Positions 13,315 through 22,531 of a stretch of 40,390 nucleotides of DNA are shown here, piece by piece. Source of the stretch: Saprospiraceae bacterium (GTDB taxonomy: Bacteria; Bacteroidota; Bacteroidia; Chitinophagales; Saprospiraceae). The stretch spans positions 1 through 40,390 of the forward strand of contig JANWVR010000063.1 in NCBI GenBank assembly GCA_025056735.1, read 5' to 3'. The notes under the pieces are model-generated. The model had not been told where the DNA came from, did no database searches, and was given only the letters and a program-made list of their open reading frames with translations. Position 1 is the first letter of the stretch. Each line of letters begins with the position of its first letter. The position numbers and the translations under genes are program-made.

Positions 13315-16300
13315 ATGAAAAACCTAAACCTGTTTCTCGGTCTGTTGCTGCCCCTGCTCATAGGGACAATTTGTAGCCTTTCGGCCCAGCCTGCCAACGA
13401 TCGCTGCGCCAACGCCTTGGTGATTGCCGTTGACAAGGGCGGTTATGGCTATGGCGTATTTACATCTGACACGGTGGATATTACTCAGGCCACTGCTGAG
13501 CCTGGAGAGTATTTCGACTTTGCACCCAGCCACGCCAAATCTGTGTGGTATCGGTTTACGCTTTCGACCCGGCGTAAAATTCAGCTAAACTTGAAGGGCA
13601 CCAATCTGGCCGATATTGGGCTAACGCTTTACCGCACGGCGCCCAATTGCCTGCCCGGGCAATCCTCCCTGGTGGTCTCGAGTAAAGGCGATGCCGGCGG
13701 CTCGGTGGAGATTACCTCCTGCATGCAAGCGGGTGTTTACCGGGTACAGATTACAGCGCCTGCAACTGTCTCTGCTCAAGTATATGTGGAGCTCACGTTG
13801 AGCTGCCGCGAAGACCCCATTACTGCGCCTTACGATTGCCCATCTAACGCTTATGTGTTTAATAATGGCGCGCCATTGGTGTCAGGCACTACTTACACTG
13901 TGCCTCCACATGCCATTCTTTGCCACAGCATAGAAGACACCACAGAATACGCCTGCCTTCCTTTAACCAATAAGGCTACATACAAACAGAGCTTGTGGTA
14001 TGTCTTTCGGGCGAACACGCCTACGGATTTGGTGCAGGTGATGGTTGATAATTACTCAACAGGGCCCACCCTGGGTTATCGGCTGCTCAGAGGCGACGTG
14101 CGCGCAGCAGACCCTGCCGCGCTGGAGGTGCTGGCTTGTGGTACAGCTGTCGCCGACCAGATTTCTAGCAGGCGACGCATAGATCTGGCGTGTGTGGTAG
14201 TACCGGGAGAATTTCATAGCTTAGCACTCTTTTTCCCGGAAAATTATACGCAAAACAATTTTCAAGTCCACCTTAGTAGTCGAGGTTACGCCGTAACTGG
14301 CTGGCCTAATATCAGCCAACCGCCGGCACTGGCCCAGAACCAATTAGGCACGCTTGCGCCAGGTACGACGGTTACGCTGAGAGACGGCTTTGACTGCAAC
14401 GCGCTCATAAAAAACAACCCTTGTCCGCCCGCGCATCCGTCGTCGGGACAAGTGCGCATTTACAAGGCGCCCGACTCGCTGATGTTTGATTTAACTACCT
14501 GGGCCTCGTTCTCCTTGACGACGCAGGCCAATGTGTTTTTCCGCTTAGACAGCAGCAATCTCTACGTGCGGGTATTCCGGAAGCCGGCCAGCGGCGCCTG
14601 CCCAGACCCCAGTACCGATTTGGTGCTTGCTTTTGCTGATACGGCAGGGCGCACCTGTCTGGCTGCTGGCGACTACTTAGTGCAGATATTGGGAACCGTA
14701 GTCAACGCGCGAATAAAAGCCAGCTCTACAGATCAGATACCCTGGCACTTTGGCAAGCTAGGCACTCCCTTTTCTCTCAGAATTCAGGTAAAGCCAGCGG
14801 CGGGGGAAAAATTTGCCTTGAGAACGGCTTCTGATTTCAATGCCATCAACGGCATGCAAGTGCTCCAAAACAATACTATCTATACGGCAGACTCTGCCGT
14901 CATTGCCTGCGACAATACCGTATTGCCTGAAGATTTGAAATGCACAGGTGCCACCCGGGCCATCTACCGCCAGGTGCGCGTGAGTGGCGGCGGCATACTG
15001 CGGCTTATCAACCTGCGCACCGATCATCCTAATTGGAAATTGCGCTACCAGCTTTTTCAGGCCGATGCCAGCGCCTTGGCCAGCGCCCAAGACGCACACC
15101 AGGCTGGAGAGACCATCAAAGGCATGAGCGACTATCTGGGCTTCTGCATCAGCGATTACCAATCCAATACCACACCCGGCATAGACACCTTCTGCGTATG
15201 TGTAAGAGACTCTTCTGTCTTCACGCTGGTAACCTTAGGGGACTCTTCTCAGGTAGAAAAGGGCGACCGCCCAGGATTTCAATTTCGCTCTCTGACGACC
15301 AAATACAACAGCCGCGCCAACGCGGAAACCATTACGGTACCTGTGCCCGGGACGGTGCAAAGCGATATAGACGTGTTTTCCTGCGAAGATAATGTGGGCA
15401 ATCTTCCAACTTGCGGCAATCGCCGAAAGGCCATCTTCCGACAGTTCTACTTGCCCTCGCCGGCGGTAGTCAGTATTGGTAGTTGGAACGGCTCCTACCT
15501 TAGCCCGTTTAGCTTGTTCTCCGGACGCGCCTCCGATACTGCGGCGACATTGACGCCTATTAGATCCTGTAATTTAACGCAAACTTTCTATGATTATTGC
15601 AACCCTTTGCCTGCCGGTTGGTACACAATAGTGTCCTATGGCGACGGCCCGAATTACACCGACAAACGCGCGCTGAACAGCACAGGGCGCGCCGAAGACG
15701 TAGGGAAAACGAGCATAGTGCGGATTACTACGGAAGCCCCGCGCACGCCTCGCTACAATCGCCCGCATAAAGCATTTTATGCCGGCGTGACGGACTGGCA
15801 GACGCCGCCAGCCAACAATCCTAACGCACAAACCGCTCGAACATATAACTTAGGCACGGAATGGTTTTGCGCGCCAGATACGCCATTTATTCCTGCTTTT
15901 ATCAGTAATACCTGTGCCTCAGGATATAACCGGGTGGCCTTCTACACTTTTACCATTACCAAGAAGTCATTTATCGCCATCAACGAATTAAACAATACGT
16001 TTCACACCCAGTTATTTCCCTTTGATGTCCGGAAGGATTCTCAGCTCCTGAAGACTACTTCGCCAATCTATCCTTGTGTCCGCTTTGATAGTGAATATCG
16101 CCAGATATGCAATGTTCCACCAGGCAACTATACCTTGGTTGTCTTTGCCAACAACAGCCATGAGGGTGGGAGTATAAGTCCGAGCCTCTATGTCGAGATG
16201 AGCGAACTCTCCCGCTTCGACGACATTTCGAGCGCCTATGACTTTGACCTCATTCCCGGCAATAACACCTGGTATCACGGCAAGCCCGGAGATACGCACC

Positions 16301-19300
16301 CCACGCTGCAGGGACAACACCCCAGCCGGGACGTGATTACTTGCAATACAGGCGTGCGCACCACAGACCCGCCAGCACCGTGTCGCCCTGCCATAAACCC
16401 CTTAGTGTACAGTCCATCGCATCCCAATCCACTGTACTTACCGCAATCTACTCTAAGCCAAAGTGCCCGAAATATCTGGTACACTTTTGCACTGGACGGA
16501 CCCGGCACATTGACTATCAACATCAATAAACTGTCCCCCGACGGCCTTTCACCCATAGCGGTTCTCTTTGAGAGCTCACTTGACGCAAACCTTCCGTGGC
16601 CCAACCTGGGTTCCTTAGGAGATTCCCTACTGTCTAAGAAGTTATTCGAGGTCAGGCGAGAACTATGTCCACGAAAATGCTACTTTCTTTTTTTTCCCAC
16701 GCATACAGACGAATGCATTGGCTGCTCCTCCGTTACCTGGGAGAAATTAACTTGTGGCAAAAAACGGTATTTCCTGATGTTGGAATTTGACCCCTATCAA
16801 CAATGTAATAACGCCGCTGTTTTCCCTAACGTAACTGTTTCCGTATCTGTTCGCTTTAATACGAAAGCACTTCCTGCTCCCTTATACGATGAGCGCGCCG
16901 CGGCTAATGTTATTAACGGGCAAGGCCAGACGCAACCGCCGTATGCCAGCGCCCCCTTAGCCTTAGGGCAAACCTTCACTGGTGCTGACCTCTACTTGCC
17001 GTGTTATACAGCGGCGCCCACAGACCCGCCGGGATGCCCTACAAAGCGTACGGCTTGGTATCGCTTCGAGGTGGCGAGTGCGGGAACGCTCGACGTTGCC
17101 CTGAAGCGAAAGAATGCTGATATGTGGGTGGCCAACCCCTCGGAGATCACGCTATGGCAAGAGAACGCTCAAGGGCAGTTGAGTCAGACACCTTTAGGCG
17201 TGCTGGGAATCAGCGGCGATCATCGCTGGCTCAGTGGCTGCGTGGAGCCCGGAACGTACTATTTGCTTGTACGCGAGTGTACTTTTGGCGCCTCAGCGCC
17301 GCCCGACACCCTGCAGGTAGCGGAGGCTTATCAGCCCGTCATCCGGCTGAACCACTGGGCAGGCGACTTTTGCTCAAACGCCATTCCCATCAATGTTTCC
17401 AGCTACAACACACATTCGGGTTCGGCCATAGTTACCTGCCATACAGTAGGAACAGACGTCGGCGAGGAGTCGGCCGCACGCATGGGCTGCCTGCGCGGAC
17501 CCGCTGGTCGGAAAACGACGTGGTTCCGTATCCAATTAACCGCAGGCACGAAAAATAATCTGCGCTTTAGCCTGAGCGAGGAACTGGCCGGTACCGATGT
17601 GTTGTCCTCCGATTTGGCCTATCGCGTGTATGCAGGCAGTTGTGGCGCCATGACTCCTTTGCTCTGCAGTGCCGACGGTGGCGCCATCATTACCCAAAAC
17701 TGCCTGGGGCCAGGAGAGTACTACGTACAAGTCTCGACGCCCACGACGGCGAAAAACCTTCCCGTGGCAGGTCGCATTACTTTTCAGGTAACGGCACAAC
17801 CGAACACCCAACAAGCGTGTACGCCTATTGATCCTAGCGCTATTCGCGCAGCCTTTGATCCCATTGTAGGCTGCCATGAGATCGGGGTGGCTAACAATTC
17901 AACTTCAGGAACCGACATCGCCTATCTGTGGCAATTCCCAGACGGCACAACCAGTACCGCTGTAGAACCTACCTGGACGCCGCCGGCTTCGGGCGCCTAT
18001 ACCATTCATCTGCAAGTAACAAAGAAAAGCACCAATCAGGTGGTTTCTACTTCTCGAACGGTGGTATTCTCCAAGCCATTTGACGGCTATCAGCCGCTGC
18101 GCGACACGTTTTTCTGCAATACGCCGAGCACAGTGGTGTTGGATGCCACTTTGGCGGGAGCCAGTTACGTATGGAGCAACCAGGCTACGACGCCAAGCAT
18201 AACGGTGCAGTCGCCTGGTGTCTACACCGTGCAATTGCTTAAAAACGGCTGCGAACTCCGCGATACCGCTATCGTATCGCTAATAGAGGCTAAGAGAGTT
18301 GTAAATGCCACACTATGCCCAGAGGACACGCTCTACGTAAACGGTCAGGCATTTTATCGGAGCAGGCCCAATGGTTTAGTCACCTTACCAGGGGCACATC
18401 CTTTGGGTTGCGACAGTTTACTGACAGTAAACTTACAGTTTTACCCAGAGACCGTCCAATTCTTGGACACTGTGTTGTGTGCGGATAAAACTTTTAGCGT
18501 AGGTGGAACAACCTTTTCGGTGCAACATCCTAAAGGTACGGTTTGGCTGCCGGGGCAGGCACCCCATGGTTGCGCGCTCAAGGTGAATGTGTCTGCGACC
18601 TTTACGCCCATACCGAGGCGGACCGTGGAGCGCACACTTTGCCCGGGTGAGACCTGGGTGTTTGCTGGAGAGGTGTTTTCTGAGGCAAGGCCCTCGGACA
18701 CCATCTGGTTGGCCACAGCAGTAGCCGGTGGCTGCGACACAGCCGTATGGGTGAAAACGCATTATTACTACCCGGATACTGCCCGAATAACCGTTCAAAC
18801 CTGCGAGGACACGTATGTGTTTCTCGGAAACACCCTGACGCCCAGGCATCCTGACCAGATGATCCGCCTGAAGAATGCTACCTCCTTGGGGTGCGATAGC
18901 TTTGTCCATATTCGAGTGAATTTCTTGCCAAGGTTTACGACCAACTATCAACCCGTTTTGTGCCCTGGCGAAACGATCTCCGTAGGCAATGAGGTCTTTA
19001 GCGCCCAGCGGTTGACTGGTGTTGTCCTACTCACTGCCGCTAACGGCTGCGACAGTACGGTGCACGTGCAAGCCACTGCTTTGCCCCCGGCCATAGGCTA
19101 CGTGAGTGGCGCCTATTGCTTTGAAGACACCGTTCACCTCTTTGGACGCGTGTTTACGCGGCATAAAACGCGCGATACCATTATTCGACCGGGATTGGCC
19201 CCCCATGGCTGCGATAGCATTTGGATTGTGAGTCTGGAATTTCGCGGTTTCGCGCATACGCGCACGACTCAAACCGCTTGCTTAGGCAGCACGGTTACGC

Positions 19301-21189
19301 TGAACGCGCCCGCCGGCGGTATCGCTTATCGTTGGCATAACGGTGCGTCTACCGCCGCTTTTAGTGTCACCAATTCAGGGCTCTATTGGGTAGAAACTCA
19401 GGATGACTTAGGTTGTGTGGTTAGGCGCGACTCCTTCGAGGTGTACTTCCAGCCGCTTTCCCCGCCCCAAGGACTGCCTGCTGTTACCTGCAAAGACGAA
19501 ACAGCCGCACTGCAGGCACAAGGCTCTACTACCGGTACCTATCGCTGGTTTGCCACACCTACTGGGGGTGTTCTGTTAGGCGAAGGCCCCGTCTGGCAAA
19601 GTGGCCCCCTCGCTCAGGACACCGTCTTCTGGGTGGAGACCTACGACCCTGCTGTAGCTGGGTGTATTAGCCAGCGAACGCCTGTTTCGGTGAGAGTGCA
19701 CCCTACCTATCACTACTCGGTGCAGGCAAGTACTTGCGAAAATGAGCCGTACCGTTTCGGCGGCCAGTGGCTGAATGCCTCTGGCGTTTATACGCAACGC
19801 TTGAAAAGCATCCACGGGTGCGATAGCATCGTCACGCTGACGCTAACTGTGCGAGACACCTTTGTTCGGCGGATTTTTGTTACGCTGTGCTACGATGAGT
19901 CCTATCGCTTACCTGACAATAGGGTGATAGAGCAACCGGGCTCGTATTGGGTCAAGTTGCGCACTCAACAGGACTGCGACAGCTCGATTTTATTTGAAGT
20001 TTCCAAGCTTCCGCTCTTTGTTTCCACCAATTCTATCGCTCTATGTAAAGGAAGAGTCCATGTGTTACCGTGGGGCGATACGGCAACTCAGGCAGGCGTT
20101 TATCGCCATACCGCTCGCTACTCCAATGGCTGCGATAGCCTTCGTATGACAGTAATCGTAGTGGATGCGCCACCAGTAGCGTTGAGCAATTCCACAGTAA
20201 GTTGGTATGGAAACTATAACGTTAGCTGTGCCGATGCTGCCGATGGGCGCATAACGCTAAACCCCAGTCAAGGCTCGCCGCCTTATTCGGCCGTGTGGAG
20301 CCACGGCAGCTCGCAACTCTTCTTGGCGGGCCTGTCTGCTGGCACGTATAGCGTAACCGTAAGCGATAGCAAGGGATGCACGGGCACAGCCTCCTTCCAG
20401 CTGCATGCTCCACCGCCTCTTTCTGTGGAAAAAGAGGTGATTTCTCCGCTATGTCCGGGAGAGACGCGAGGGCGCATAAGCCTGGAAGCCCAGGGTGGAG
20501 TAGCGCCTTATTTGTACGGGATAAATCAAAAACCCTTGACCAGCAGGCCATTCTTCACCAATTTAGTGCCAGGTCTCTATCACTTAGTGGTAGAAGATGC
20601 TAACGGATGCGAGGTGATAACGGAGGCGACGATTGAACCGCCCTTACCGCTGAAACTTTCGATAGAACCGGCTCTATTGAGGGTACGTCTAGGCGATAGT
20701 CTCCAGTTGAAACCTGACCTCAACTTTATTCCAGACTCCATCGCCTGGCAAGCCAGCACTGGCGTCTTCAGCTGTGCGAACTGCTTGACGCCGTGGATAA
20801 AGCCTACACAGTCTGCAAGCTATCAACTGCAAGCGTGGAGTCAGGAGGGATGCTTGCTGAGTGCTCGGGTAAAAGTCGCTGTCGAGAAAGACATGCGCTT
20901 CTATGCGCCTAATGCTTTCCGACCGGACAGCGGTGGTGGCGAGAATGCTTTTTTCAGCGTCTATACAGGCCCAGAAGTAACGCAAATCAAGCGGTTGGCC
21001 GTTTTCGACCGCTGGGGCAGCTTAGTTTTTGAGGCTATCCAGTTTGCGCCGGGTGCGACTGAGGGGTATTGGGATGGTCGGATAAATGGACAAGAAGGCG
21101 CGCCAGGTGTTTACACCTGGCTATGTGTAATCGAGCTGGTCAATGGCGAAGAAGAGGTGTTCCGAGGCGACGTTTCACTTTTGCGTTGA
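13315..21189 (+). CDS. Giant secreted multidomain adhesin-like protein with T9SS type-B (CHU_C) sorting domain
   Basis: 2624 aa with a clear signal peptide (MKNLNLFLGLLLPLLIGTICSLSAQ). In order: nine PPC-like beta-sandwich modules over residues 25-1500, each marked by a W/F-Y-x-F strand (for example SVWYRF near 77, NIWYTF near 1053, TAWYRF near 1246); a PKD-like domain (1511-1586, AYLWQFPDG); an Ig-like domain; six cysteine 'GCDS' repeats (about 1660-1978); two Ig-like domains; three more GCDS repeats (about 2132-2286); two SprB-like repeats (2300-2440, with LSAGTYSVTVSDSKGC and LVPGLYHLVVEDANGC); and a gliding-motility-associated C-terminal domain from about 2526 (FYAPNAFRPD ... VFDRWG ... 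GVYTW). By family it should be secreted by T9SS and displayed on the surface for adhesion or motility. The reading frame is intact. It is flanked by a decayed IS element on its 3' side, and a terminator-like hairpin precedes its start. Confidence 0.93.
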   Translation: MKNLNLFLGLLLPLLIGTICSLSAQPANDRCANALVIAVDKGGYGYGVFTSDTVDITQATAEPGEYFDFAPSHAKSVWYRFTLSTRRKIQLNLKGTNLADIGLTLYRTAPNCLPGQSSLVVSSKGDAGGSVEITSCMQAGVYRVQITAPATVSAQVYVELTLSCREDPITAPYDCPSNAYVFNNGAPLVSGTTYTVPPHAILCHSIEDTTEYACLPLTNKATYKQSLWYVFRANTPTDLVQVMVDNYSTGPTLGYRLLRGDVRAADPAALEVLACGTAVADQISSRRRIDLACVVVPGEFHSLALFFPENYTQNNFQVHLSSRGYAVTGWPNISQPPALAQNQLGTLAPGTTVTLRDGFDCNALIKNNPCPPAHPSSGQVRIYKAPDSLMFDLTTWASFSLTTQANVFFRLDSSNLYVRVFRKPASGACPDPSTDLVLAFADTAGRTCLAAGDYLVQILGTVVNARIKASSTDQIPWHFGKLGTPFSLRIQVKPAAGEKFALRTASDFNAINGMQVLQNNTIYTADSAVIACDNTVLPEDLKCTGATRAIYRQVRVSGGGILRLINLRTDHPNWKLRYQLFQADASALASAQDAHQAGETIKGMSDYLGFCISDYQSNTTPGIDTFCVCVRDSSVFTLVTLGDSSQVEKGDRPGFQFRSLTTKYNSRANAETITVPVPGTVQSDIDVFSCEDNVGNLPTCGNRRKAIFRQFYLPSPAVVSIGSWNGSYLSPFSLFSGRASDTAATLTPIRSCNLTQTFYDYCNPLPAGWYTIVSYGDGPNYTDKRALNSTGRAEDVGKTSIVRITTEAPRTPRYNRPHKAFYAGVTDWQTPPANNPNAQTARTYNLGTEWFCAPDTPFIPAFISNTCASGYNRVAFYTFTITKKSFIAINELNNTFHTQLFPFDVRKDSQLLKTTSPIYPCVRFDSEYRQICNVPPGNYTLVVFANNSHEGGSISPSLYVEMSELSRFDDISSAYDFDLIPGNNTWYHGKPGDTHPTLQGQHPSRDVITCNTGVRTTDPPAPCRPAINPLVYSPSHPNPLYLPQSTLSQSARNIWYTFALDGPGTLTININKLSPDGLSPIAVLFESSLDANLPWPNLGSLGDSLLSKKLFEVRRELCPRKCYFLFFPTHTDECIGCSSVTWEKLTCGKKRYFLMLEFDPYQQCNNAAVFPNVTVSVSVRFNTKALPAPLYDERAAANVINGQGQTQPPYASAPLALGQTFTGADLYLPCYTAAPTDPPGCPTKRTAWYRFEVASAGTLDVALKRKNADMWVANPSEITLWQENAQGQLSQTPLGVLGISGDHRWLSGCVEPGTYYLLVRECTFGASAPPDTLQVAEAYQPVIRLNHWAGDFCSNAIPINVSSYNTHSGSAIVTCHTVGTDVGEESAARMGCLRGPAGRKTTWFRIQLTAGTKNNLRFSLSEELAGTDVLSSDLAYRVYAGSCGAMTPLLCSADGGAIITQNCLGPGEYYVQVSTPTTAKNLPVAGRITFQVTAQPNTQQACTPIDPSAIRAAFDPIVGCHEIGVANNSTSGTDIAYLWQFPDGTTSTAVEPTWTPPASGAYTIHLQVTKKSTNQVVSTSRTVVFSKPFDGYQPLRDTFFCNTPSTVVLDATLAGASYVWSNQATTPSITVQSPGVYTVQLLKNGCELRDTAIVSLIEAKRVVNATLCPEDTLYVNGQAFYRSRPNGLVTLPGAHPLGCDSLLTVNLQFYPETVQFLDTVLCADKTFSVGGTTFSVQHPKGTVWLPGQAPHGCALKVNVSATFTPIPRRTVERTLCPGETWVFAGEVFSEARPSDTIWLATAVAGGCDTAVWVKTHYYYPDTARITVQTCEDTYVFLGNTLTPRHPDQMIRLKNATSLGCDSFVHIRVNFLPRFTTNYQPVLCPGETISVGNEVFSAQRLTGVVLLTAANGCDSTVHVQATALPPAIGYVSGAYCFEDTVHLFGRVFTRHKTRDTIIRPGLAPHGCDSIWIVSLEFRGFAHTRTTQTACLGSTVTLNAPAGGIAYRWHNGASTAAFSVTNSGLYWVETQDDLGCVVRRDSFEVYFQPLSPPQGLPAVTCKDETAALQAQGSTTGTYRWFATPTGGVLLGEGPVWQSGPLAQDTVFWVETYDPAVAGCISQRTPVSVRVHPTYHYSVQASTCENEPYRFGGQWLNASGVYTQRLKSIHGCDSIVTLTLTVRDTFVRRIFVTLCYDESYRLPDNRVIEQPGSYWVKLRTQQDCDSSILFEVSKLPLFVSTNSIALCKGRVHVLPWGDTATQAGVYRHTARYSNGCDSLRMTVIVVDAPPVALSNSTVSWYGNYNVSCADAADGRITLNPSQGSPPYSAVWSHGSSQLFLAGLSAGTYSVTVSDSKGCTGTASFQLHAPPPLSVEKEVISPLCPGETRGRISLEAQGGVAPYLYGINQKPLTSRPFFTNLVPGLYHLVVEDANGCEVITEATIEPPLPLKLSIEPALLRVRLGDSLQLKPDLNFIPDSIAWQASTGVFSCANCLTPWIKPTQSASYQLQAWSQEGCLLSARVKVAVEKDMRFYAPNAFRPDSGGGENAFFSVYTGPEVTQIKRLAVFDRWGSLVFEAIQFAPGATEGYWDGRINGQEGAPGVYTWLCVIELVNGEEEVFRGDVSLLR
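13390..17810 (+). repeat. Nine divergent PPC-like modules within the giant gene
   Basis: In the protein, a strand of the form (K/R)-x-hydrophobic-(W/F/Y)-(Y/F)-x-(F/V) recurs near residues 77, 224, 395, 548, 706, 874, 1053, 1246 and 1401, at intervals of about 145-195 residues. Each is followed by an aromatic/Gly 'G-x-Y-x-(I/L)-x-V' closing strand and preceded by cysteines. The third copy (near 395) is the least certain. The copies are divergent at DNA level, so recombination between them should be rare. Confidence 0.6.
18295..20175 (+). repeat. Nine cysteine 'GCDS' repeats (about 50 aa each) within the giant gene
   Basis: Each unit has an early Cys in a (T/V)-(L/x)-C-x-(E/G/D)-(D/E/T) context, a Gly or Asn turn, an F/Y strand, a 'P-x-x-x-(V/I)-x-L' strand, then (N/H/L)-G-C-D-S/T and a hydrophobic exit strand. 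Six are contiguous (18295-19248) and three follow after Ig-like domains (19711-20175). In copy 2 the motif is HGCALK and in copy 8 QDCDSS. The paired Cys suggest one disulphide per module. Confidence 0.7.
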
Positions 21190-21312
21190 TATTCACACTT
21201 ACATCAATCAATACTTCGTAAAGAAATTGGCTTATCCGGTTTGAAAATGTTGAGATAAAAAAGGCAAAAGTTTAGGTTTGTGGTGCAAGACATCAACCCG
21301 ACAACTTCTGCC

Positions 21313-22107
21313 CATGAGCGTCGAAACGACAAATATTACAGCAAATGCCGAATGCAAACAAATGGCAACGCGATTTTTTTGACCACAACCTGAGCTCGTT
21401 TTTTGTCCCTTCGCAGCCGGTACACCTACTTGAATGTTGAGTGCTGCGGCCAAAAGAACGAACTGACCTACCGCAACCACCGCCAGTCGGGCTCTGATTT
21501 TCAAATGTTTAACCGGCTCTTGACCGAGAAATACACCGGCCATGCACGCCTGATTGCCTTCGACCCTTTTACCCTCCCGAGCGTGGCAAGCGCACGCCCG
21601 GTGTGGGCTACTTTTGGTCTGGCAGTGCCAATAGGGCGCAGTGGAGTCTGGAAGGGTGCGGTTTTGCGGCGGTGGACGTGCAGGCCAACCCAGCGGTGCA
21701 CGATTTCGCTGCCCGAACCTCGCTGCAACAGGGCCAGAGGCTGATGGATTTTTACAGCAACCTGTTGAGGCAACAGGCGCCCAAACGGCTCAAAAGGAGC
21801 CGATATTTAGCGGTCGATGCCTTCTTTGCCAAAAAATCCTTTGTGGACACGGCGCTTGCAAGCGGCCTTGAGGTCATCACCCGGCTGTGCGACGATGCGG
21901 TGCAGCCTTACGCGCCCACCGCCCAAAAAGGAGGGCCGAAGAGGACGGCCCAAAAAATACGGCGACCGCTTTTCGGCCCGAAATCCGGAAGCCCATCACC
22001 TGCCCTGCATCGCCTCAGCGGAAAGCCATCGTACTTACGCAGGCGTGGCTTACGTCAAGGCGCTCAACCGCCTGGTCAACAGCGCCATTCTCAATGGCCG
22101 ACGTTAA
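21313..22107 (+). pseudogene. Degenerate IS transposase (DDE, IS4-superfamily-like)
   Basis: Homologous blocks lie in different frames. NKWQRDFFDHNLSSFF (from about 21354) ends at a stop. RNHRQSGSDFQMFNRLL ... LIAFDP follows in another frame (about 21453-21572). After a frameshift near 21575 comes PERGKRTPGVGYFWSGSANR, then GFAAVDVQANPAVHDF, YLAVDAFFAKKSFVDT and GLEVITRLCDDAV (to about 21900). Another shift gives RRGRPKKYGDRF and YVKALNRLV (to 22107), where it is truncated by a stop. The order matches a Bacteroidota DDE transposase in which FDP and VDAFF carry catalytic aspartates; the C-terminal Glu region is lost. At least three frameshift or stop lesions mean it is inactive. I could not identify terminal inverted repeats, so the element's limits are unknown. 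Confidence 0.75.
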
Positions 22108-22531
22108 AACGCAGGATTTCAATGAACGGATGATTGAACGAACTTTTGACGTATTCGCCAGGTTCCCGAACCTCACAAAAAATCATCCCGAAATCTGAAA
22201 ACTATACGACCTTGGAAAAATCGCAGCCTGATCCTTTGCGAACCATTGCTTTACGAACCATTAAATTAATAATATGTGTCTAAAACACTAAGGCGATGCT
22301 ATCTAAGGCAAAACAACATGCAGTTTTGCCTATGTAGGGTCAGATTTTAAGGCTCCACTGAATAGTACTTGGGCATTCCGCCATATCATGACAACGTAAC
22401 GCTTTGTTACAAGCGAGTATAAAAACAAGTGTCTGTTATTAAGATGTTTTCGAGCGACCCGGTGTGAGGAAGATCAAGGTATTTCAATGACAGCATTTCG
22501 TGCTAAATCATCAACCGTAAAATAGCAGTCT
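22108..22531. other. 424-bp gap between the IS remnant and the esterase gene
   Basis: No credible coding sequence is visible. It contains a direct repeat CGAACCATT at 22239-22247 and 22254-22262 and the inverted repeat at 22306-22331. It probably consists of IS-derived debris plus the esterase promoter, but no exact TAnnTTTG box is present. Confidence 0.5.
22306..22331. repeat. Inverted repeat AGGCAAAAC-N8-GTTTTGCCT
   Basis: A perfect 9-bp inverted repeat with an 8-nt loop. No T-run follows on either strand, so it is not an intrinsic terminator. It could be an operator or part of a mobile-element end next to the decayed transposase. Confidence 0.45.

Noticed and set aside
18295-20175. CRISPR array or DNA tandem repeat
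   Set aside because: The repeat is visible only at protein level with divergent DNA, inside an intact reading frame.
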